Assembly (NCBI GenBank): GCA_023512835.1
Contig: JAKCVP010000424.1
Location: forward strand, 1 to 64,000
Direction of reading: 5' to 3'
From: Taxillus chinensis
Lineage: Eukaryota; Streptophyta; Magnoliopsida; Santalales; Loranthaceae
DNA length: 64,000 nt
The notes under the pieces: model-generated
What the model saw: only the letters and a program-made list of their open reading frames with translations
The model's database searches: none
Told to the model about the DNA's origin: nothing
Part shown: piece by piece, positions 34,505 through 44,756 of the stretch
Layout: each line of letters opens with the position of its first letter
Numbering within the stretch: the first letter of the stretch is position 1
Position numbers and translations under genes: made by a program

Positions 34505-36055
34505 ATGACCCGCGCAGTCTACCCCACCCCACAACCAACCGGCCGACCAGCGCCAGGCCCGCCCGCCGCTCCCCGGCCAATGCCCACTCTACCCATCCGC
34601 CCAGCTCCAGCAGCAGCACCGCAGAGCACGACGAAACCGCTTCTCAAACCAGAAGCCTACGCCCGCCCCTTCACCGCCTTTCTCAGCCTCAACCCAACCG
34701 TCTTCCACGCCGTATCGTACTTTGCCTCGGCGCTCGATGAAGCAGGGTACACCCGTCTCTCCGCTCGCTCCTCTTGGTCTCTCCGCGCGGGCGGAAAGTA
34801 CTACACCACGCGCAACAACTCCTCACTCATTGCGTTTCACATCGGGTCGGCGTTTAAGCCTGGAGATGGGGGTGTGGCGATGATCGCAGGGCACGTCGAT
34901 GCGCTCACGGCGAAGCTGAAGCCCATTTCCAAAGTTGAGTCGCCCGCGGGATACAGTCAACTGGGCGTTGCGCCGTACGCAGGCGGACTGGGACCGACAT
35001 GGTGGGATCGCGATCTCGGTGTGGGCGGGCGTGTATTCGTCAAGACTGCCAAAGGCAAAGTTGAGGAGCGGCTGGTGGATTTACACGATCCTATTGCGCG
35101 GATTCCTACTCTTGCGCCGCATTTCGGGGCTATTGCGAGCGGACCATTTAACAATGAGACGCAGATGGTGCCTGTGATTGGGCTGGAGGCTGGCGAGGGG
35201 TCCTTCTCTGCTGGCGGGCAGGAGACGAGTGGATTTGTGGCGCAGGATACGAGCAGGACGTTCGCTGAGAAGCAGCCTCCGCGTCTCGTGGAAGCAATCA
35301 GGAGAAAACTAGGGCTCAAGGACGCGGCGGATATAGTCAACTGGGAACTAGAGCTGTATGATGTGCAGCCTGCGACCGTGGGCGGACTGGACGGGGAATT
35401 CATCTACGGCGGCCGCATCGACGACAAGCTGTGCTCGTGGAGTGCGCTCGAGGGACTGCTGGCCAGCGGACCCGAGACGAGCCCCGAGAGCGTGAAGCTC
35501 GTCGGTCTCTTCGACGACGAGGAGATTGGCAGTCTGCTCAGGCAGGGTGCCCGAGGCAACTTCTTGCCTAGCACCGTCGAGCGCATCGTCGACTCTCTGG
35601 CTGGTGGCAAGGGCGGCGCCAATCTCCTTGCGGCAACGTATGCCAACTCCTTCTTGGTGAGTGCAGACGTCACGCACGCTGTGAACCCCAACTTTTTGAA
35701 TGCGTACCTGCATAAGCACGCGCCGAGACTGAATGTCGGCGTTACTGTATCGGCAGATGCTTCGGGACACATGACTACCGACGGTGCGTCGTACGCTTTC
35801 TTGAAGCGCATTGCGGAGAAGGCAGGGGCTACGCTGCAAGTGTTCCAGGCGAGAAACGACACTCGTGAAGGAGGCACCGTTGGACCTATGCTCTCGTCTG
35901 CCATGGGCGTGCGGGCCATTGATGTTGGTCTGCCGCAGTTGAGCATGCACAGCATTCGGGCAACAACTGGCTCGCTAGACCCGGGCTTGGGCGTGCAGCT
36001 GTTCAAGGGCTTTTTTGACTACTTTGAGACGGTCGACAACGAGTTCCGCGACTGA
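34505..36055 (+). CDS. APE1: M18 aspartyl/vacuolar aminopeptidase
   Basis: 516 residues, intron-less, ATG 34505. M18 enzymes are dodecameric di-zinc aminopeptidases. The metal and catalytic sites are recognisable: His130 in AGHVDALTAKLKP, Asp in GRIDDKLCSW, Glu-Glu in FDDEEIGSLLRQGA, Asp in SADVTHAVNPNF and His in LSMHSIRATTG. In yeast, Ape1 is carried to the vacuole by the Cvt/autophagy route through an N-terminal propeptide. Here the first 45 residues are Pro/Ala-rich rather than helical, so whether it follows that route or acts in the cytosol like yeast Ape4 is open. The end lies 125 bases from the convergent thioesterase-like gene. Confidence 0.94.
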   Translation: MTRAVYPTPQPTGRPAPGPPAAPRPMPTLPIRPAPAAAPQSTTKPLLKPEAYARPFTAFLSLNPTVFHAVSYFASALDEAGYTRLSARSSWSLRAGGKYYTTRNNSSLIAFHIGSAFKPGDGGVAMIAGHVDALTAKLKPISKVESPAGYSQLGVAPYAGGLGPTWWDRDLGVGGRVFVKTAKGKVEERLVDLHDPIARIPTLAPHFGAIASGPFNNETQMVPVIGLEAGEGSFSAGGQETSGFVAQDTSRTFAEKQPPRLVEAIRRKLGLKDAADIVNWELELYDVQPATVGGLDGEFIYGGRIDDKLCSWSALEGLLASGPETSPESVKLVGLFDDEEIGSLLRQGARGNFLPSTVERIVDSLAGGKGGANLLAATYANSFLVSADVTHAVNPNFLNAYLHKHAPRLNVGVTVSADASGHMTTDGASYAFLKRIAEKAGATLQVFQARNDTREGGTVGPMLSSAMGVRAIDVGLPQLSMHSIRATTGSLDPGLGVQLFKGFFDYFETVDNEFRD

Positions 36056-36180
36056 ATTCATTGTAGATGGCGTTGATGAGTTTGGCGGAGTTGTATAGTT
36101 AGTGCAAGCATAGCTAGCGTGTAGACGATATAGGCATGGCAGTTGAATATAGAGTAGACGCACACTTGCTCGCATTAGCT

Positions 36181-36915
36181 TTACCTTACCTCGACTGCAC
36201 CAGACGGAGCAGCTGCTCTTAATCTCAAAGCCCAGAAGCGCATCAGCGGTGTCATCTCAGCTTGGTTGGTGGGCATCCCATCGCCCGCCTTGCCTTTCCA
36301 CTCGACAACCTGTACGGTGTTGTACTTTTCTCTCACAGATTTGACCCGTGTGCTTGTGACAGCGCTCTTCATGCTGCCGTGACACAGCAGCACTGGCGTT
36401 TTCGACTGCTTCGCTTGCGTCTTGCACTGCTCAGGCAATATGCCTCCGAGACTGATGATACCGCCCAGCTCCTTCGACACAAGCTTTTCGTGCAACGTAG
36501 CACTCAGCGCAGCCATGCCGCCTTGACCCATCCCAAGGATGTGGATGTCCCGGGGCTCAAAGTTGCACTTGGCTACCAGCAGGTCGGAGATGATGTCTTC
36601 AGCCAGCAGCTTGGTTACTTTTTCGAAGCCCGAGTCAGGATCCAGCACACCTGCCTGCGAGAACTGGATATCATCTGCCCAGTGAAAGCCAGCCAGATCA
36701 AAGGGTAAGGGTGCTGGACCACGAACAATCAGGTAGGCAGTAGAGGGCAAGTTCAGCTGTCGAGCGAGATTTGTGAATGGAGCTGGGCTGTCACCGAGCC
36801 CGTGCAGAAGAATCAAGATGTTTCGAGGATTCGACGTGCTGGCGGCTGAGGTGTAGAAGGTGAGCAAAGGCTGCAGAGAGCTTGGAAGAGTGGAGGCAGT
36901 GGGAATGGTCGGCAT
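36181..36915 (-). CDS. Acyl-protein-thioesterase-like protein lacking the catalytic triad
   Basis: 244 residues, intron-less, ATG 36915. The fold is that of the phospholipase/carboxylesterase (APT1) family: LILLHGLGDSPAPFTNLARQL near residue 35, then VRGPAPLPFDLAGFHWADD, and the nucleophile elbow. Active members have GFSQGG at that elbow; here it is GMGQGG (128-133), so the Ser is Gly130. The later HGxxDxxV Asp region reads HGSMKSAV, and the C-terminal segment that should carry the catalytic His has none. It should therefore be hydrolytically inactive and may act as a binding or regulatory pseudoenzyme. The frame is intact, so it does not look like a decayed gene. The stop overlaps a donor-like GGTAAGG, so a further exon cannot be excluded. 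Confidence 0.85.
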   Translation of the reverse strand: MPTIPTASTLPSSLQPLLTFYTSAASTSNPRNILILLHGLGDSPAPFTNLARQLNLPSTAYLIVRGPAPLPFDLAGFHWADDIQFSQAGVLDPDSGFEKVTKLLAEDIISDLLVAKCNFEPRDIHILGMGQGGMAALSATLHEKLVSKELGGIISLGGILPEQCKTQAKQSKTPVLLCHGSMKSAVTSTRVKSVREKYNTVQVVEWKGKAGDGMPTNQAEMTPLMRFWALRLRAAAPSGAVEVR

Positions 36916-38128
36916 TGCTTTTCCACGTAGCTGCGCAAGCGTGGCACGCGTGGCTTCGGATCCTACTAGGCGAGAGCTTGAAAGGGGTCTGGCGGCTAGA
37001 CAGTGCGTATTGATGGCGGAAAATGTGGCTTTGACTTTCAGCGGGCTACTCTGATCCTCCTGCCTTGTTGTCGTCTGTTTACTGCCAGCACCTAGGTTCC
37101 CGTCTGTCGCAGCTGCGTGTCAACGTGAAGGCTTCGAGAAGCATCTGGCGACGGCCCCCTCCAGCCTCGTCCATGACGCAGGGCCACACAGCCACGGCAC
37201 CTAAGCTGTCGCAAAGGCTTGGCCAATGCTTATCTGCCTGCTAGCGCCAATCTGCGACGTTTGATGTTCAATGGTCGGGAACGATTGCCGGGCTCTCTGT
37301 GACAGTGACTCTCGGGAGGGCGAGGACCATGCTGGCGGCTACTGATTTGCGTGACCTTGAGTCCCTGCAGCGGAGGAGGTGACTTGATGTGGCGTGAGGT
37401 TTTGGAATCGATTTAGCCGACGAGGGAAAAGGTGGGATGAGACGCACCGTTAGTGGCGCTCCAGATCGTGTCCAGCACAGCACATCCACCGCAGCCACGC
37501 AGCAGGATGGACAGAGGTGGATTGTGAGGGTGTGAGCGGACTGCACAGACGAAGCGAGATGGCGTGACTTGTTTGTAGGTGACAGGTGGTGCAGCAGGGG
37601 GTTTGCTGCTGCTATTTTCGACCAACATGCTGTGCTGCACCGGTCGACGTCACGATCTGGAGAGCGCATTGGAAGGCTCCCACGGCTCCCACTGATCCCT
37701 CGCGCAGTCGACGCAAACAGCAAGACCACGTTTCATGTGACGTTGCATACTGTCCAGTGCGCGCTTTGATTCGGGCGTCTGAGCTGGACCTGCCTCGACC
37801 TCCACACGCGGCGCCATCGCCCTGCACAGCCATTGGTTGCACCGCCGCAAACGCCAGTCCCCTTCACCAAACATGGCCGCACCTGCTCCGCGGGGCCCTC
37901 CTGCATCATTGTGAAGCCTGGCCAGACGCAAGGCAGCCCCTCTCTGCCGTCGTGATCTGCTGGCTCTTGCTGCTGGCCAGGGAGCTATATAATCTGCTCT
38001 AGTTCTCAGCTTCTTCCTCCCTTTCTTCTTCCACACCTCTATCAAGCATCCGATTTTGCCAGCAGCTCTTACAGCGACTCTCACAACTTCAATCACTTCA
38101 ACAAACCTACTATCTTCAATCCGCCAAA
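36916..38128. other. Intergenic between the divergent thioesterase-like and CipC genes
   Basis: 1.2 kb with no supported gene. A 153-codon minus frame at 37268-37729 has no domain. The right end is the promoter and C/T-rich leader of the CipC-like gene. Confidence 0.5.
37986..37992 (+). promoter_or_regulatory. TATA box of the CipC-like gene
   Basis: TATATAA lies 143 bases before the CipC start codon and is followed by a C/T-rich, transcript-leader-like sequence. A TATA element fits an inducible stress gene. Confidence 0.5.
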
Positions 38129-38703
38129 ATGGTTTTCGGTTGGGGTCAGTACTCTCACCTAGCTCGACAAAGCTACCTACCTACCTCCTACCTACAGCTT
38201 GCTAACCTCTTGTCTCCAGGTGATTCTCACGATGCTTACCAGCAGACCTACGAGCAGGACCAGCCCAACGAGGGGAAACTCAGCCATGAGATCCTCGCCG
38301 GTGGCGCTGGCTTTGCTGCCATGAAGATCTTCGAAGACCGTCAGCGCAAGGAGGGCAAGCCCGTTAGCCACCAGTTTGCCAAGGAGCTCCTTGCTGGTTT
38401 CGCTGCCGGTGAGGTCGACAAGCTTGCTGAAACCAAGGGTGCCGACTACATCGAGTATGTTTTCTTCGCTGCTCGTCAGCCGTTCACGGCTTTGCTGACC
38501 ATTCAACAGCCGCGAGAAGGCCAAGCATCAAGCTAGGGAGAATGCTGAGCGCCTCTACGACGACCACTACGGTCAATACGGTAAGCTTGCCTCTACACAT
38601 GTGTGCCTGAAGATACATCTGACTGACTTCACTTCCAGACCAGTACGATCCCAACCAGGTTCAGCCCAACGACCGCCTCCAGCAGCAGTTCGGCCAGTGG
38701 TAG
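38129..38703 (+). CDS. CipC-like stress/antibiotic-response protein (DUF3759)
   Basis: Four exons: 38129-38144, 38220-38454, 38510-38580 and 38639-38703, with introns of 75, 55 and 58 bases; 128 residues. The spliced protein begins MVFGWGDSHDAYQQ and continues with LSHEILAGGAGFAAMKIFEDRQ, KELLAGFAAGEVDKLAETKG and REKAKHQARENAERLYDDHY. This is the layout of CipC (concanamycin-induced protein C) and its relatives: small, hydrophilic, glycine-containing cytosolic proteins induced by stress or host contact in many filamentous fungi. Their biochemical role is unknown. The first exon is only 16 bases. Intron 1 has a good CTAAC branch site and carries a CTACC repeat. A TATA box precedes the gene. 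Confidence 0.92.
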
Positions 38704-39610
38704 ATGCTCGGTTGCCTGCCTCTTTACCTCACCTTGTACCGTTATTATGCAGTAACGACGCTCGTTCCTCCCTGTGGAACCCTGAGGATGCCTTGACACT
38801 CGGCGACTTTGCCTAGAGACACATGAATCAAAAAAAATCCCTCACAATACCGGCATCTCTTTTCTTGCATGTGACGATGTGAAATGTAGCGTTGTGACAC
38901 TGTGATCGATTCGGGTCGAGTTGCTTTCGAATGCTGATGGCCGTGGAATGCCGGCACATGGTGAGCGACTTATTGCAGCTTTGCTCGGCCACAAGGCTGC
39001 AGCCACGCCAAGGTACCCTGATGGCTTGCTCATTGAATCCCAATGGGCAGTATCGTACTTGTCGGGCGATGCAGGCAGTTATAGGTGATTCTACAAACAA
39101 CCGATAGCTATTCTGCACCGACACAGTCTTTCTTAGCGGTGCACGAAGTCTGGTGCATAGGAACTGTCGAATGCCATCTGCATCAATCGCAATGACGAGG
39201 GATCGGGCGGGGCCGAGCTTCGTCTGCTTACGCCTGGCACTGCCCAGTCGCATGTAAGAGACGAGTGATACAGGCCTTGACTTGCAGGCAGACACGCGCA
39301 TCGAAATAGTGGACTTCAAGGCTAGCATAACGGTAGCATGCCCAAGGACCAATGGTGAGCATTCGCATAGAGAAGGCAGAATAATGCAGGTACAGGAGCG
39401 TAGCAGATCCCTCTCTCGACGTTGCGATATGGGCGCTAAACGTCCGCAGTATGAAATCATTCGACCACATGAAAGTCGGTACAGTCAGTAGTGCCTCAGG
39501 TCTTGGAAGCAACGCAACCGCAACTTTTCCTGCCTGCCTCTCTTCGTGCTGCTGCCATACGCCTTCCTCCAGCATGTTCTATCCTCAACCCTTCACAGCT
39601 CACCGTTTCC
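38704..39610. other. Intergenic: CipC 3' end to SYG1 leader
   Basis: 0.9 kb. A 210-codon minus-strand frame (38828-39460) is open, but its composition is irregular, it has no domain, and it covers promoter sequence. I do not call a gene. Confidence 0.45.
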
Positions 39611-41836
39611 ATGAAATTCGCAAAGGAGCTCGACGCTGAGGCGGTCCCGGAATGGAAGAATCTGTACCTGGATTACAAGGTATGCACAACCCTGTTGACA
39701 GCGCGCCCTACTTTCTCTGACCCTCCCGCCTCTCTGCTCTAGCAATGCAAAAAGATAATCAAGACAGTCGCACGCGCCGCAAAGTCCACCAATGTCGCTC
39801 CACCGCCTCTGCAGCCTCCCTCGCCCTCGGGAACCCCGCTGCTGCTGCCCCAGCCCGCCCTCGCCTCACAGCGATCCAACACCTCATATGGCACCGACAA
39901 TGTCGCCCTTCACTCCCGGCTGAATGTAGAGGAGAAGACAAAGTCGTTCCGTCAGTACCTGGATGATGCTCTCAGCAAAGTCGACTCCTTCTTTACGGAC
40001 AAGGAGAGAGAGGCTTCGGACCAGCTGCAGAATCTTAGGGAACAGCTGCATCTCATGCGTGACCAGCAGGCCTGGGAACGCGCAGGAGCAGAACTCAACC
40101 CTCCGAAGCGGACAGTCGCTGCTCAAATCGTCGGCGGCCCGTTTCGACGCCGTCCATTCGGCGCATCTAAGAACGCGCCCAAGACCAAGCCCAGTCCACA
40201 GGGGTTCCCGACCCCGTCAAGTATTAACCGTGATCCCGGACGCGACTATGTTCGCAAGACACCAGCAAACGACGTGCCGTATAAGATTGCAAGGCACAAG
40301 CTGAAGGTCGCCATGATCGAGTACTACCGATCCCTGGAACTGCTCAAGGCATACGCCTTCATGAACCACAAGGCCTTCCGGAAAGCGAACAAGAAGTATG
40401 ACAAGGCCGTCCGAGCAGTCCAGCCACTGCAATACTTCAACGAAAAGGTCAACACGTCGCATTTCGCTCGCTCCGAACTACCTGATCAGTACATGCGCGA
40501 TGTGGAGGACATGTACGCTCGCTATTTCGAAGGTGGAAACCACAAGATCGCTGCTGGAAAACTGAGACGGAAAACTAAGCGCATTACTGACTTTTCTGGC
40601 ATCGCTTTCACAAATGGCGTCTTGGCTGCTAGTGGTTTGGTTTTGGCCATTCAAGGTCTTGTTCTGGCGATTAGGGACCTGGACGGATCGAGCATCGTTG
40701 CGACAGACGCGTCTTCTTTGATACAAATTTACGCTGGCTACTTCCTCCTCCTACTTCTGGCAGCGATATTCACATTCGATTGCATGATCTTTGACCGCTG
40801 GCGTATCAACTACACCTTTATCTTCGAGCTTAATCCTCGCAACTCCTTGGACTGGAAACAGCTCTTTTTCTTCCCATCAGCCAGTCTATGCCTGCTGGGT
40901 CTGGTAATGTTCCTCAACTTCAATCATGTAGGCGGCATGTACATGTACGTCTGGTGGCCCTGGATCCTGATTGGCCTCACTGTCCTGGGACTCTTCGCGC
41001 CGCTCCCCTTTGGCTATCACCGCACACGCCTTTGGTTCGGCGAAACAGTAGGACGACTCTGCACCGCGCCTCTGCATCCCGTCGCGTTCGGCGACTTCTT
41101 TCTCGGCGACATGGTCTGCTCACAAACGTACGCCATGGGCAACATTGGCCTCATCTTCTGTCTTGCCGGCAATCGCTGGGAGGACCCGCCCTCGTGCAAT
41201 TCCTCGCACAACTGGGCCGTTGGTGCGCTGACGGCTCTGCCTGCGCTGTTTCGTTTGCTGCAATGCTGCAGGCGTTTCTCCGACACGGGCGACTGGTACC
41301 CACACATGGCCAATGCAGGCAAATACGGCTTCAACATGAGCCAGTACCTCTTCCTGTCCGCATGGCGCATCGGGCGCACCGATGAGAACTTTGCGCTGTT
41401 CATAGTATTTTCCGCAATAAACAGCCTCTACTCGGGCGCCTGGGACGTGATCATGGACTTTTCGCTCGGCCACCGACACATGCACCGACGCTGGGCGCGC
41501 GACCACATTGCCTTCCCCGTCTGGACGTACGCGGCCATCATGACGCTCGACCCGCTCCTGCGCTTCAACTGGGTCCTGTACGTTATCTTTCGGCATGACA
41601 ACCAGCATTCGTCGCTCGTGGCGTTTCTCGTGGCGTTGATCGAAGTGTGTCGGCGCGGCGCGTGGGTGCTGTTCCGTGTGGAGAATGAGCACTGTGCGAA
41701 TCTTAGGCGGAACAAGGCTTCGGCTGATCTTGTGCTGCCGTATGCGGTTGAGGAGGAGCGGCTTGCTGAGGCTGAGGTCGAGGTTCAGCGGCTTCCGAGT
41801 GGGATTGCGGATCATGAGCCGCAGGTTGATGTTTGA
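39611..41836 (+). CDS. SYG1: SPX-EXS phosphate exporter/sensor (Syg1/Xpr1 family)
   Basis: Two exons, 39611-39679 and 39743-41836 (63-base intron), 720 residues. The SPX domain starts at Met1 (MKFAKELDAEAVPEWKNLYL) and continues with QCKKIIK. After a disordered insertion it ends with the conserved Lys-rich helix (FRKANKKYDKAVRAV, near residue 235), which in other SPX domains binds inositol pyrophosphates. Several transmembrane segments follow, then the EXS domain: AFGDFFLGDMVCSQTYAMGN, WRIGRTDENFALFIVFSAINSLYSGAWD, AIMTLDPLLRFNWVLY and ENEHCANLRR. Xpr1-type proteins export phosphate, and Syg1 is the yeast homologue. At 720 residues it is shorter than many fungal Syg1 proteins, because it lacks long N- and C-terminal extensions. 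Confidence 0.94.
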
Positions 41837-42677
41837 GTCTACTCTTTCCCGGTGATTATGTCTTCTTCCTCGCCGTCTGTAGATCTTCTCTGCGGTCTAC
41901 CCTTCGCTGTCTCCCGTCCGTAAGTGTGGGGACCGATGATGCAAGAGACGTGTATGTTAGTACAGCACGGCGTAATCATTGAACGACGGAAAGCCATTGC
42001 GGGACTTGAAAGACAAGGCTAGATGTATAAATGATGAATTACGACTTCTGACGCTCATTTACCTGCATTACGTATCATCCACATACCGGGCCTCTGTCTC
42101 TTTTCCTCTTTCTTCGTTTCGCTTTCTCTGCTTTCCCCCCCTCCTTCCTTGCAAAGGGGTTTCCTTTTGCCCATTCGACAAGAGATTAAAGGTAGCATCT
42201 ACAGTAGGTGTGCAGCCATGTCCCTTCTCTGCACAGGCTATTCGTTTCTCACGTCGCGGCACCTGCATTGTCTCAAACCGAATTGCTAGCATTCCATCAG
42301 GGTAAACTTTGCGTTTTGATTTATTTTCACTTTTACTTTTTTCAATAAACACACCGGATTTCAAATGATGGGCTCTTGAATAATCACAATGAATGACAAC
42401 CTAGTCAACATTCACCTTGAACGCCCATGGGTAAAATTTCAAAAAAGATTAAACCAACATCAACTGGAAACAGTGAGAAATAAATATTTGAATGCAAATG
42501 TGTAAAATGCTTTGAAATCGATTCGATTCGATTTCGAAAAAAAAAGAAAAAAACGGGCCCATTGTCCACCAGCGCCATGCGATGCAAGTTTAGAATATGG
42601 TAAGAGTCCAGAATGACCATGAACTCGAGGGGTTGGAATGAGGCTTCTTCCTCTCTTCTCCTCTCCTCCTCGAGCGT
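41837..42677. other. Intergenic between convergent SYG1 and SRP54
   Basis: 3' UTRs. An A/T-rich patch with poly-A and poly-T runs near 42300-42550 fits polyadenylation regions. If the SRP54 frame were read as written, without the frame change, it would run through here to 42460. Confidence 0.5.
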
Positions 42678-44482
42678 CTACCGACGTCCTCCCCGTCCAC
42701 CACCACCGCCCATCAACCCGCCTAACCCGCCCATACTCTTCATCGCCTCCATCATCTGCGCCATATCCGGCATCCCACCCCCTCCACCAGCACCCGGCGG
42801 CCCTCCGCCCCCCACCCCCAAACATATTCATCATGCTCTGCAGCTGGCTCATATCCGGCATCCCGCCGCCACCAGGCATCCCCGGCATCCCGCGTCCGCG
42901 CCCCATACTCTGCAGCCGCTGCTGCATAGCCGCCATCTGCCCCTTGTTCCCTGCAATGCCCTTTGCAGCCTTGGACTTGTCCATGCCGGCCTTCATGTTC
43001 TTGGCCATACCTTGCATTGTCTTGTGCTGCGTGAGCACTTCTTCTACTTCACGTACAGACGTTCCTGAGCCTCGGGCGACGCGCGTCATGCGTGTGGGCT
43101 GGGCAGTGAACATTGCGCCGTCACTGTCGAGTTCGGCACGCGTCATGCTGTCTGTTATCATTACCATGCGTTTCAGTTTTGTGCTGCCGTCTTCGTCGTC
43201 CATGCCTTGCATCATGCCGGAGAGGCCAGGGATGTGGCCTGCGATTTTTGACTGCAAATAGGAGAGTTAGCTTGGTTCGTTGTTTAATAGTGAGTATGAT
43301 TGTAGCTCGCGCAATGGTAGAGTTCAAGGAAGTCCGTGCAGCAGCCAACCGGAAAAAAACTTACGAGAGGACCCATCTTTCCAATGTTTGATAATTGGTC
43401 GCGCAGGTCGCGGATGGTGAAAACGCCTTCCTGAATATGTTTCATCGTATCCTTTTGGTCTAGCTTCATGGTCTGCAGGTTCTCCATCAGACCTTGAATG
43501 TCGCCCATGCCCAGCAACTTGGACACAAACGACGTCGGCTGGAAGCGCTCAAAGTCGAGCTGATGCTCGCCTGTTCCCAAGAAAATAATGGGCGTATTCG
43601 TCGCTGCGACTGCGGAAATGGCACCACCACCAGCCGCAGCACCGTCGGTCTTGGTGATGATTAGCGATCCAAAGTCGGCAGACTCCTTGAATGCCTGCGC
43701 CTGGCCCTCCGCTGCCTGACCAATTGTCGCATCGAGTACCATGATTGTCTGATCTGGCTTTACGGCCTCTTGAATCTGCACCATTTCTGCAAACAGGTCC
43801 GCTTCCTGACTATGCCGACCCGACGTGTCGACGATAATGATCTCGAAGCGCTCCTTTTTGAACTTCTCCACACCTTCGCTCGCTACGACGACGGGGTCCG
43901 TCTGCGTGAGTGACCCATAGTACGGAATCTTGGCCTTTGTCGCATTCTGCTTCAGCTGATCAAATGCACCAGCACGGAACGTGTCAGCGCACACAAGACA
44001 CGCCTTGAACCCGCGCGCAGAATACCATCGCGCAAGCTTTGTGCACGTCGTCGTCTTTCCGCTGCCCTGCAGACCCACAAACATAATGACATTCGACTTG
44101 CCCTTCTTCGGCTTGAACGGCTCCGCGTGCGGATCAACCAGCGCGACAAGCTCATCGTACACGGCCTTTTGTATTATGCGTTTCTTGTTCGCCGAGGGAG
44201 GCAGTTCCTTGAAGTTTACGGATTTTTCGATTGATTTACGTAGGTTGGTGACGAGCTTTAAATTTACATCGGCGGATACGAGGGCGTTTGTCACTTCCTT
44301 TAGCATCTTCTTGAAGGCCTAGATGATTTTGTTAGGACATTCTGTCATTTATGCACTCGAGCTTGAGGGGAGAGGAGTGTGGGGTTTTGGCTGGAGAGGC
44401 GTACCTCTTCGTCTACGGTGCTTGACCGCGTGATATCTGAGATGGCGCCATTGATGCGACGGCCTAAATCCGAGAGAACCAT
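42678..44482 (-). CDS. SRP54: Signal recognition particle 54 kDa GTPase subunit
   Basis: Three exons on the minus strand: 44482-44405, 44318-43365 and 43251-42678; about 534 residues if the frame is restored. SRP54 binds signal peptides and SRP RNA and drives GTP-dependent docking to the ER receptor. Seen: [14 protein letters not shown] of the N domain; G1 [18 protein letters not shown]; the DTSGRH G3; [12 protein letters not shown]4; and FLGTGEH. The M domain follows with [13 protein letters not shown], the Met-rich signal-sequence groove, RVARGSG and a Gly/Met-rich tail. In the tail the frame breaks at a run of C residues (plus strand 42808-42819): one extra base there shifts the reading. 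The Gly-rich end with [11 protein letters not shown] and a TAG at 42678 lies in the neighbouring frame. Confidence 0.93.
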
Positions 44483-44756
44483 GATTGCGCGGTGTGAGGT
44501 GTGGGGCCCGTAGTGTGCAGTCAGGAGAGGCGAGGAGCGTAGGACAGAAGTCCGTGGTGTTCTGGTCGCAGGTGGTGGACATGCAGGAGCGGCGGGGCGG
44601 AAGTTCGCGCCGGGCAAACTCCGGCCTTTTGAGGGAAACTGGAGAAATAATTCTAGAATTTCTGAATCTACTTGCTGCGTTGACCATTTCCATGTCCACC
44701 TTCGCATTGCACCCCAATCACCAGACCAGAAGCGGCTACACACTCGTATAGACAGC
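44483..44756. promoter_or_regulatory. Shared promoter of SRP54 and RRP15
   Basis: The two divergent start codons are only 274 bases apart, so one compact region must serve both genes. Both act in protein-synthesis capacity, so joint control is plausible but not shown. I see no clear TATA box. Confidence 0.5.

Noticed and set aside
35348..36006. Two 200-codon minus-strand frames opposite APE1
   Set aside because: Both are shadows of the M18 coding frame; neither shows protein-like composition.
37268..37729. 153-codon minus-strand frame
   Set aside because: No domain, Ser/Arg/Pro-rich, in the promoter region of two divergent genes.
37986..38195. GGTAG/CTACC repeats as telomere- or transposon-related elements
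   Set aside because: They are short and scattered (also near 345-400 and 49480-49510) and do not match TTAGGG repeats or terminal inverted repeats; probably simple sequence.
38828..39460. 210-codon minus-strand frame between CipC and SYG1
   Set aside because: The longest intergenic frame in the window, but Cys/Arg/Ser-rich without periodicity or known motifs, and it lies over promoter and 3' UTR sequence.
41120..41815. 231-codon minus-strand frame opposite the EXS domain of SYG1
   Set aside because: Antisense shadow of a conserved gene, with no domain or start context.
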